A stretch of 64,000 bases of DNA from Aquatica leii (lineage: Eukaryota > Arthropoda > Insecta > Coleoptera > Lampyridae). The number at the start of each line of letters is the position of its first letter. Within the stretch, counting starts at the first letter, position 1. The stretch is taken from NCBI GenBank assembly GCA_035610365.1, contig CM069436.1, forward strand, positions 91,821,589-91,885,588, written 5' to 3'. The notes under the pieces are model-generated. The model was not told the DNA's origin and did not search any database. It saw only the letters and a list, made by a program, of their open reading frames with translations. The translations under genes were made by a program, and so were the position numbers. This document shows, one piece after another, positions 50,201 to 62,200 of the stretch.

Positions 50201-53200
50201 TTTAGACAATCTTCTGGGACAAAAAGACGAAGGTGATAAGATTTTAAAAACTTGTAAAGCGCAATTAGATCAAGTGTTAAAGGAAACTTCTCCCGAAGGA
50301 CACCCAACTCTAATTAACAATTACGAAACTCAATTACAATCTTGGAACACGTTTTTGACTTTGTGTACTAACGGCAGAGAAGATATTACAAAAGTTTATG
50401 CTAAGCATAAAGAATTTAGTAGTTTAGTTGAAGATTTAAGCACGTGGTTGAAGCAGAAAGAAGCGCAAGTTAAAGATCAAAGCTTGCGCAGTACTGAAGA
50501 AACTAAGAAAACGCATTTGGATAAATTAACTGCATTGCAAGATGAAATTAATGCTAAAAGTAACGGTTTTGTTGTTCTTGGTGAACAAGCTAAAGGTATG
50601 GAACCAAATTCGGAACTGCATTTGAGTGCGTCGCAAATGATAACGCGGTACGAATCTTTACAAAACGGCGTTAAAGAAGGTATTTCTAAATACAAAACTT
50701 TTGTTGACGAGCACAAAGCGTTTAATGAAAATTACGCTTCGTTTGTTATGTGGTTGTCCGAGAAACAAGACGATTTACACAGCTTAGGGCATCTTATCGG
50801 CGACATCGAGATTATACAGAATCGCCAGAAGAAGCTCAAGGATTTAATAGATGAACGAAATCGCCAAAGCGAAAAATTCGAGAATTTGATCGACGAAGGT
50901 GAAAAATTGTACGCGCACACATCACCAGATGGAAGAGAAATAATCAGGCAACAGCTGAGAAACTTGCGCACCATCTGGGACGGTTTTAGCGACGACTTAC
51001 AAAACGCCACCAACAAACTCGATCAATGTTTAGTTCAATTTTCCGACTTCACTATGACTCAAGAACAACTAACCAAGTGGTTGAAAAATGTCGAAAAGGC
51101 AATGTATCAACAAACCGAACTAAAAGCTACTTTACAGGAAAAAAGAGCACAGCTTCAAAATCACAAAATAATGCATCAAGAAATTACCTCGCATCAACAA
51201 CTAGTCGACTCAGTCTGCGACAAAGCTCAACAATTAGTTGACCAAACCAAGGATAAATCGCTTAACATCTATCTTCAATCTATAAAACAGCTATTTAAAG
51301 AAATAGTAAATAAATCTGAAGGTCTTTTGAAAAATTTGGAAGAATGCGTTGACAACCACAATCAGTACAATCAACAAGTAAATTCGTTTAGAGACTGGAT
51401 AGCAACGGAATCTGAGAAACTACTAGAATATAATGACGTTACTGGCGAAAAATTTGACATTTCAAAACGATTAGAAGCAATAGCTGCATTAAAAAATAAC
51501 GAAACTAACGGACGTAATTTATTGGAAAAAATTAAAGATATGGCCGCTACAGTATCTAAAAGTACGTCCCCAAAAGGTATCGAAGAAATCGACAAAGAAG
51601 TAGCCGAGTTACATAATTTAATGGATCAACATATGAAAGCAATTGGTACGTAAATATCCTTATATAAATGCGTTTACTAATTTAATTGGTTTTTAGATAC
51701 AGAAATCGATAAGCAGAGCGATGTTTTTAAACAATGGGAACAATTCGAAAAGGATCTTTTAAAATTAAACGATTGGTTTAACACCTATGAAACTAAATTT
51801 AGAGATCAGCCTTTGTGTTCGACACTATCAGAAAAAGAAGCCCAACTTAAACAGTACAAAAATGTTAAAGATGAAATCGGAGCTAAAGAACGCGAAATTG
51901 ACGCATTCGTCGACAACTGCCATGTTCTTCTTCAAACCAGCGAAGTTCAACGCATTAAACCGATTTTATCACAAATCAGTAATCGATATCAAACTTTACA
52001 CGCACAAAGTAAAGAAGCCATAAATAAATGGCAAAATATTGTCGACGATCATCGGACATACCAAGATAAGTTGGAAGAAGTTTCTACATGGGTTACTCCT
52101 TTAGAAGAACATTTATCAGCGTTAGAACACCACGAGTTACCAAACAAAGCCGAAGCAAAATTCAATAGATTACAAGTACTGTTGTCTGAAAAGGAACAAG
52201 GCGAGCATAAACTTAACTCGCTTGTGCTACAAGGAGAAAAGTTGTATCCGGCCACTGCCGCCACCGGCCGAGAAACCATAAGAAACGAAGTCAGGGAAAT
52301 TAAAGACCGTTGGGATGCGTTGCAAGAGGGTATATTAGAACAACAAAAATTACTCGACGTACAATCGCAACAATTATCAACCTATCAAGACATGCTACAA
52401 CAAACGCTCGCCTGGTTGAGCAACATGGAAAAAGTTATCCAAATCGATTCATCCGCGTACAACAGCATACAAGACGTCCGCGCGAAACTACTAAAACAAA
52501 AAACGTCTTTGCAAGAAATTGTTTCTTACAAACGAATCATTGAAGGTATTGTAACTGTAACTAAACACAAAACTTCCTCAACTATTTTTATTTTTTCAGC
52601 CGTGACCGGAAAAGGTAAAGGTATTTCTCAAAAAGAAGATGACATCGACGAAAACATCAAATCGATAAATGATCGCTACCAAGCGTTGCTTAAAAACGCT
52701 CAAAATGGCATCGATAAACTGGAAGAATTCTTAGACGTCTACCAGCAATTCTACGATTTACAAAAACCCACCAAGATTATCAAAAACAATTATGGGACAA
52801 ACTCGAAAGTTATTCCGATTACAGCGGCAATAAACAAGCCTTACAAGATCGTCTTAATAAAGTCAACGACCTCCACGATCGTTTACCAGCAGGAACAATA
52901 ACCTTAACAGATTTAGAGAATCACGTAAACAATAAAACTTCTATTCTGCCAGCTAGAGCACAAGAAACGATGCAAAGAGAAGTCGACAACATGAAGTTTG
53001 ACTTGGATAAATACGTGCACGCCCTTAACGACGCAAAACTGGCTTTAGAAGGTAGATTAAAGCAATGGACGGATTACGAAAGCTCGTTAGATAGACTCCT
53101 ATCTTGGTTAACTGAAACAGAAGCATCACTGAAAAACTACGGATTAAAAGCTACAGTCGAAGAGAAACAAGAACAATTAGAAAAATACCAGGTAAGCCTA

Positions 53201-56200
53201 ATCGAGTACCAAATTATTTTGCGTGCCTGAAAATTTTATTTTGGTAACTTTAGGATCTAGCTAGAACAGTAGATTTTCGACAACGCGCACTAAGCGAGGT
53301 TCTATCTTTATTTGATCATCTTGAACAAGTAAGCTACTGTTGTAAATCTTTCTTGCGTGTTTGATGAGCAACATAGCTTCTTCTAGAAACTTTTTTTGTT
53401 CTATGTTGATGTCTTAATTATTTTAGTTTTCTTTAACTAACACGTTTTTTTCTGTAGACTTTATTAACAAGCTTGAAGCAGAACGAAAACGAATTTGATA
53501 AACTATCGGATCAATCGGCTGAACTAATGCAAAATAGTGGAGAAACGCGCATTTCCGTTAACGTCCAGCAGATCATATCGCGCTTCCAAGCGGTTGAAGC
53601 AACAACGAAAGAAATTATTAAAAAATGCGAACAGTCGTTGAACGATCACAAATTATACAACGAAAAATATCGTCAGTGCTCAGATTGGATCGCCGCCGCA
53701 CAGTCCAGGTACTCGTATAATTGTAAAACTTCTTCAACTAATCATTTTCTATAATAGATTTGATGCGTGCACTCAAAAGGTAAAAGCGGGAGCGCGAAAC
53801 GTTCTCGTCCAAAGTAGTAAAGTTTTGGAGGAGTTGCTCGCACAACAACCGAGCGCCACTCTTTTAGTAAACAACACTGTTGAACTTGGAGAGAAGTTAT
53901 ACCCGACTACGTCATCAGATGGAGGAGAAGTTATTAGCGCACAACTCGAAGAATTACAACAAGCGCTGGAATCTCTCTACGACAACATCAACAGCAAATC
54001 TCGAGAGTTTAAATCGAAATTACATAGGTAAGTTACAAATTTAAATAAATAAATAAATACCTAAACGTTAAAAATCAGGTGGAGCTCGTTCGAAGACTGC
54101 GTTGACCAAATTAAAAACTGGTTGAAACAAGCTGAGCTTCAGCTTCCCAAAATTGGAGTTAAAATCTACTTTAGACGAGAAACGGGCTCAGCTGCAAATT
54201 TATAGGACTTTGTTGCATGATGCTCTCGCGCATCAACAAGACATATTAGATTTACGCGATAAAATCGAAAACCTACCAGAGCGTAATGAGAACATCGACC
54301 AACAACTGGCGACTCTGGTTGAACAACACGAGAAAATACTGAAACGCGCGCAGCAATTTGTAGAACGGTACGAAGCGATTGTAAGTAATCATCAACAATA
54401 TAGTAAAGCGGTATTGGACGCGCACGAGTGGAGGGACGCTACAAACAATACTGTTACACTTTGAGCTGACACTGATTTAGAACGCGTTGCGTTACATTCA
54501 AACTTGAAACGGCTCAAAACTTGCAAGATAGTTTACCAGAAGAAGAAACCCGTATAGCTAGAATTAGAGAATTAGGTGATAAAGTTATACCCGGCACAGT
54601 TGATTATGGGCAAGGAAATATACGCTCGCAGATCGATAACTCTCAACAGGAATGGGCAGCACTACAATCAGTCGTTGCCAATACGATTAAAGCATTAGAA
54701 AATAGGCTTCAAGGATGGGCCGATTATGAAGCTCTTAAAGATCAAATTCTTACGTGGATACGCGACACTGACACAGAATTACATTTAGTTGATTTAAAAG
54801 CTACGGCTCAAGAAAAAAAAGATGAGTTCGATTATCTTAAAGAACTACAAGGTAAAATCCGCGCTAAAGAACTGGAAATAGACGCAATCACAGAAAAATC
54901 CCAACAACTAAATAAAAGCGTTGGGTCCAGAGGATCGTCAGGTTCGCAAGTATCGGAACTTGGAATAAAATACCAACAAATCACATACAAAATTAAGGAT
55001 TTAGTGTCAAAATGGCAGCAGTATTACACAACACACGAAGACTTTGATTCTAAAATTGTCTCGTGTAGAGAATGGTTAGAGGACATTAAAAATAAAATTG
55101 ATTATTGTTCCGATCTAACCGCACCATCCCAAAAAGATTTAGAGAGTAAATTGGAAACGATTCAAGAGCTTTTGTTGTGTAAAGAAGAAGGCTCGTCTAA
55201 AATTCAAAACTTAGTCGAATTGGCACAAACCGTTTTGGCCAACACTGCGCCTTCCGGCCACGACTTAATCAACCAAACTCTCGCTGCCTTACAAGAAGAA
55301 TGGGGCAAATTGGCGTCGAAAATGATTGAAACTAAAGCAATGATTGACGATTCGATAACTAAATGGGCCGGATTGTTGGAACAAATCCAAGGACTGGATA
55401 AAATCATTGATTGGATGCAAATTCAATACAACGAATTATCCGAATTTCAAGGTTCAATTCCAGAGAAACGAGCGCAACTCGATCAGATAAAAATTGTCGA
55501 AGAAAAGGTGCGGTGTGAAAAAATCGAAGTGGATAATTTAACGGCAAAGGCAATTGAGATGTTGGCCAGCGGTCAACAAGGACAAGCCGCAACTCAAGCT
55601 AAGCTAATCCTGGATAAATTTAACGCTTTGGCAGACAAAATTATGGTAAGTTTCTTTAAAGTTTATAACGCGTTTTCTATAAATCTAATATTTTTAGAAA
55701 CTTCTTTCCGAAAGAGAAAATCAATACAAAGACCACAAGGTGTATAAAGAAGCTTATGACGAACTGCAACGTTGGCTTATAAGAGCACAAGAAAAAATGC
55801 CTCAGATCAAACAACGGCCACTCAGCGATAAACTCGCTGTTGAAGGTCTAGCAGCGCCTATTGACGCTTTGCTTAATAAACAAGCTCAAGGTGAAGTGTT
55901 ACTGGATCATTTGGAGCACAGTGCTGAAGTAATTCTACCAAGTACTAGTCCAGCAGGACAAGAAATTATTAGAAACGATAATCGAGCTTTACGCGAAAGC
56001 TTCGAAAGGCTATTTAAAGGTAAACGGACTAATAATACATTTTACTTATTTTAAATTTTCAAATTTTAGACCTCAAGGAACAAAAAGATCAATTGGATGT
56101 TGTTCTTGTTCATTGGCGTGACTACAAAGACGAGTACGAGCGTCTCTCAGACTGGCTGCAACAAATAGCAATTTTGACTAAAAACCAAAAAATTGCGCTT

Positions 56201-59200
56201 TCGGCGAATTTATCAGAAAAAGCCAAACAAGTAGAAGATGTCAAAGACATTCTGAAAAAACTCGAAAATGGAAAAGATCAAATCGATAAATTTAACCAAT
56301 CGGCCCAAGTTTTACTAAACTCGCACTTGGACGCTTACGTAAACAACCAATTACAACATCTTAACTCGAGGTATCAAGTTGAAGTGAACGTGGCTAAAGA
56401 CGTATTAAAGAAGGTGGAGACTAACTTAGAACAGCATCAACAATACGTTGACAGTTTAGAAAAAAGCCGAGCTTGGATCGAAAACGCGCGTGAGTTAATC
56501 CGGAACTGTTCTGAATCATCTACAACTACTAGCAAGGCAGTACTTCAAGAACGGCTCAATCAAATTCAAGAACTTTTACAAAAAAGAGAAGAAGGCCAAA
56601 ACTTAGTTCACGCTACAGTAAATAACGGTGAAAAAGTATTGAGAAATACGCGATCGGACGGTCGCGAAGTTATCAACAATGAACTTAAGCAGCTACAAAG
56701 CGATTGGGACAAATTGGTTAAGAAAATGTCGACGGCTAAGGTACATCTTGAAACAGCTTTGTTGCAATGGGCGGATTACGATAGTTCATACAATCAGCTG
56801 CAACAGTGGATTACCGATCGCGAAGCGAAACTTCAACAAGTTTCGGAACAAAAAGTTGAAAGAACTAAAGGTCCGTCTGGGTTAAACTCTTTACCGATAG
56901 TCGAAAGAAAGGCAACTTTGAGAGAAACTAACAGTATAGTTCAAGATATTGTTTCGTTTGAACCAGTTATTCAATCTGTAACATCAAAAGCAGAGGATTT
57001 GATGCAAGCGGCTCCTGCGTCTGAAATTTCAAACAAATACGAAACTCTCTCGAAACAAGCCAAAGAACTTTACGAAAAACAGAAGGAAACAGTTGAGCAA
57101 CATCAAGCTTTTATCGACGCTGGTGAGTAATTTAATGACGCAAAATTCGAGTAAACTAATATTGTTTTTAATTTTCAACAGCAAACGACTTTGTTCAGTG
57201 GTTGCGGATTGCAAAAGAAAAACTCAACAAGTGCTCAGAACCAACTGGTGATAAAGAAGGACTCGGTAGCAAATTGTCTCAGTTGACAGTTTTACATAGC
57301 GAAATTCCTGAAGGCAAACAAAAACTTGAAGCTGTTTTAGAAACTGGCGAAGGTGCATGCAAAAACGCCGACGACAAAGATAAAGAAATAATAGAAGAGG
57401 AAGTTGCTCTTCTACAAGACGACTTTGATAATTACGTAGAAATGCTAAACAACACTAAGAATTTATTAGAAACTGGAATCGTCAAATGGGCGGAATATGA
57501 AAGTCAGTACCAAGATGCTTTGGACTGGTTAGCAAATACAGAAAAACTAGTCCAGTCTTATAACAAATTGCAGAACAGTTTAGAAGATAAAAGAATGGTG
57601 CTCGAGCAGTTTCAAGTGCACTTACAAACCTTGTTCGATTGGCAAAAGGATTTAGATAGGCTGAACATGAAAGCTCAAGTTTTGCTTGAAACTTGCGCAG
57701 ACACAAGAATCAGCAACGCCGTTACACAACTTGCTACCAAATATAACGCCCTTCTTTCTTTGGCGAAGGAAGTGATGCGGCGATTGAGACTTCACTATCA
57801 AGAACACCAACAACATAATGCTTTATACCAAGAGTGTCAAGATTGGGTTGAAAGAACACGCGAAAAACTCAACGAGTGTCAAGATATACCCAGTACTTTG
57901 CAAGAAGTCAACAGCAAACTTCAAGTGGTAAAAGGAATCAGAACGTCATTGGAACAAGGACAAAATAAGTTAAGGTACGTTCTTGAACTAAAAGAAAAAG
58001 TAATAATCAACACGGAGCAAACTGGAGCTGCTAAAATTGAAGAAGATACGGAGAATTTAAAACAAGACATGGAGAAGCTTTTGAACGATGTCAACGATTT
58101 AAGAGCTAAGCTAACTAATCGTGTAACGCATTTAGAAGAAATATCAAAACTACACAAACTTTTTTCAAGATTGTTTGCACGATGTTGAACAACAAATACA
58201 GGGAGAACAAGATTTCTTAAACGACTTAAGCGAGAAGAAAGCTAAACTGGAAAAGTTTAAATCTATTCAAAAAGAACTGAATGGACAGAACGATCTTGTG
58301 GATAAACTTAAAACGAAACTGGAAGAAGACAAGACTTTGAAAGCAGATGTTTACGAAATTACTTTTGTTAAATACGAAGATTTAAAACAACAAATAACTG
58401 ACGCTATACAAAGCTTGGAAAATCAAGTGGAAAGACACATTCAGTACAAAAAGTCGTTTGATAAAGCGATCGATTGGATACGGAAAAAACGCCTCGAGGT
58501 ACAAAAATGTTCAGATTTGCACGAGGAACGTGACAAAATTGTAGAAAAACAAGAGATTTTATCCAAAATTGTAGAAAAGCTTCCGGAGGGAGAATCCCTT
58601 GTACACAAGACTGTGGAATTTAGCACTGACGTTATGAATTCTACAGCTGATGAAGGAAAAGAATCTATAAAACAAGATATTGAACAATTGAATCACGACT
58701 GGGAAGGATTACAAGCTCTCTGCGCAGATACTCAGAAATCGCTATCTCATTGCTTAGATGCGTGGGAAAACTACACCGACAATTACGAAGAATTGAAGAA
58801 TTGGTTAGAAAAATACACTCAGCTCGTGGCAATTGAACAACAGGCAGAAAACAAAACGCCAGAAGATCTCGAGCGTTGTCTTAAACTACTAAACGAAATT
58901 GTTTCGCAAAAAAGTAAAATGGAAGATTTGAATGATTATTGCGAATCTTTGATGGAATTAAGTTCTTGTGGTTGGGTTCGCGATCAAACCGTTCAACTTC
59001 AAGGTGCCTACACTAATTTGTTGACCAGCGCTCAAGGATTGGTATCCAAAATCGAGAAGAACTTGTCTGACCATACAGACTTTATCAAAGCTAAGAAGGA
59101 TTTGGAGAGTTGGTTATATACCGCACATGGAAGTGTTCAAGATTGTATTGGAGTAGGAGACGAAAATATGATCAAAGACAAATTAGAAACAATCAGGCTG

Positions 59201-62200
59201 GTTTCTATTCGAATGACCGAAGGACAGCATTTACTAGCAGTTCTTCAAGATTCGTTTACAAAAGTTATCGAAACCACGCCAGCTGAGAAGCAAGAAAGTT
59301 TGCGCGAAGATATGGCCACGTTGAGAAATAGTTGGGATCAATTAACTATAGATATAACGTCGATACAAGCTCAGCTTAAAGCGGACCTGGCAAAATGGGA
59401 TTCTTACAACGAAGCTAAAAAACAATTTGAAAATTGGATAAGCGAGTCTGAGAATTCTTTGAAAGATGTTCCAAAGACCAAAGGTGAATTGGGAGAAATG
59501 AAAACGTTATTGGAACGGTACAAAAACTTGCATTTGGAAATAGAAAACAAAAAAATCGATTTAGATCGATTAATCTCTGAAGCGACCGAATTAAGCTCTT
59601 GGGCTAAGAAACAAAAGTACTCGATGATATCAAAATAGTTGAAAAACGCTACTTGGAGTTAGTTGATTTATGTAGCATGCGCAAGAATCAACTCGAAACG
59701 GAGCTGCAAAATTACAACGCCTATCATCAGCAACTACAAGACATTGAAAAATGGCTTCTTCAAGTGTCTTTCCAACTTATGGCTCACAATTCTTTGTATA
59801 TTACCAATAGGGAGCAAACGGAACAACAAATTGCTCAGCATAAAGTTTTATTGGATGAAATCGAGAATTACCAAGCTAAGCTAGATAGCGTTAAAGCAAA
59901 AGGTAAAGCACAAGTCGATCTTTATGCGGATGAGGCTCCTAATTACGAAGATGCCGTAAATAAACAACTAAATAACGTCCAAGACAGCTATAATTCATTA
60001 CTACAAACGGCTGTACAAATTCGCAATCGTCTTCTTGAATCTTTGGCTAAGTTTAAAGAATATGAAGACACTTTGGAAAGTATTATGTCTAATTTAGACA
60101 CCTACGAACCTATTATTACAAAAGAACTTGATAAACCAGTTAGTAACTTAAAAGAAGCTCAGTCTCAACTAGAAACTGCAAAAGTAAGTTTTTTAATATT
60201 AGTTTGAATTACTGATTAAGTATCTTCTTACAGAATGTTCACGGTAAATTACAATCAGAAAAGTCTAGATTAGCAGTGGCAGTACAAGCTTGCGAAGCAG
60301 CAACTGCTTGTATAAGTCGACCAAGCAGCCCGAGGGATGTTCTGCCTCCTCCGATTCCTCAACTGGAAATGGAAGTGAGAGCTCGACTTGAAGATCTTAT
60401 TGACCAGGTAAACGTTCACTTGGGTTTTTGTTTTTTACGCTTGTATATTGTTGTTGTTTTTTTTTGTAATATTTGTTGCATGAATTTTGCTTTGCTATTA
60501 GAAACAGGAAGATTCGCCATTACCAGACGGTTCAGGAAATCGATTAAAAACTTTGCTGGAACATTTGGAGGCACACGGCTTTATTAAAAAATTGCATGAC
60601 CAGTTTGATAAAGTAAGTAATATTGGTGTGTTTTAATTTGCGCTTTGCCATAACTACCTTATATTCTCTTCTTAACGAAATCCAATATTTTTTTAGGTTC
60701 AAACGCATCTCGAAACTCTCGCCACGTCCGTTGCCGAATTCGAAGAAAAACAAAAGCAAAGGAATGCTTTGAAAGAATGGATCGTTTCCAAAAAGGCGTT
60801 AGTTAACGATTGGAACATTACGGCCAACAAAACTAAGAGCAGATGCCGCTAAACAAGAACTGAATAATATGAATGATTTACTGACAACAGTTAATCAAAA
60901 ACGATCACAACTCGTTACCGAGTTCCCAGCCACAGAAGAAGAGAACCAAGAATTGGAGCAATTATTAGACAGTTTAGAAGAAGATTTAACTGTAGCAATA
61001 GCACAAAAACAATCGCATCAAGATTTAATTGACACTTTCAATGCAAAACCTTCAAGGAATTAACACTTGGTTTGATAACCTCGTAAAGCGCATCGACGTT
61101 ATCGACAAAGGTTCTGGGTTGAACTGCGCGCAAAAACAAACTGCGTTAGCGGAACTTGAAAACGAGTTTAAAGAACACGGTCCGGCGCGTCTTGGAGATA
61201 TTAAACAATTAGGAACGCAAATTAGAGACGTTGTTAGTAATTTAGATGCGCAACAAATCGAAGAACAGTTAAAATCGGTTGAACGTCGCTACGGAGATAT
61301 TGGCAAGCGTTTGCAAAGGAAAATGCAAGTGTTAGAGATGACTAAAAAAGGAATCGAAGACACTCGAAATGAAATAGAACAAGCTCGCGAGTGGGTGAAG
61401 CAAAAATCGATCCAACTACAAAAGCACACGCCTTTAGGTTTCGAAAGTAGAAAAATTGACGATAAACTAAACTCGATCAAATCTGTTTTAAAAGAATTGG
61501 ATAATAAAAAAGTCTTACAAGAAACGTTGTTGAAGCGTGTAAACAGCATGACTAACGAGCTCGAATCTTCGGAACAGCAACAATTAGACGCTGCTCTGAA
61601 AAATCTTGGAAACGAACAAGAAGAGTTGGTCGAAAAAGTCAAGCAAGAGATTGATCGCATTCAAGGTGCATCGAACACTCGGCGCACTTTTGAGATTAAT
61701 TTAGAAAAGGCGAAGGCTTGGCTCAAAGCAAAGAACAGCGAAATTCGTAAACTCAGCGGTTATCTACCGCTCAAATCTATACAAGTTGAGCAAGAAATAT
61801 ACCAACACAAATTGCACACGAAGGCAGAAATTAAACACTTTAACGAAGGAGATTTGAACGATTTATTAAAACTGGGCAATAGTATTTTGAAAGAGTGCGA
61901 CGAAAACGACCGCGAACGCCTTCAGACTTTACTCGACGAAGTTAAAGAAGAGTATGAAAACCTTAAGCAAGAATCTCAACAAAAAATCTCCGCTTTGGAT
62001 GATTTGCTGCAAGGGCGTAAACAGTTTGAAAACGAAATTGAGAAATGCAATAGTTGGTTGAAAGAAGCTGAAGTAGCAACATCTGGAGAAATTCGTGCAC
62101 CAAACCTGGAAGTACTCGAAGAGCAATTGGCTAAATACGAAAAGTTAGAGGAAGAATCGAAAAAAGTTAAAGACGACATCGATAAAATCACCGAGCAGGG

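Noticed and set aside
45674-51595. Many minus-strand open frames of 60-95 codons under the nesprin exons
   Set aside because: All are antisense to the continuous spectrin-repeat frame and share its codon periodicity; Ser/Cys/Phe-rich shadows of Lys/Glu/Gln-rich helices.
52600-52901. Alternative C-terminus of nesprin after the shift at 52762
   Set aside because: The shifted peptide is non-helical and the correct rod continues at once in the next frame, so it is an indel, not a real end.
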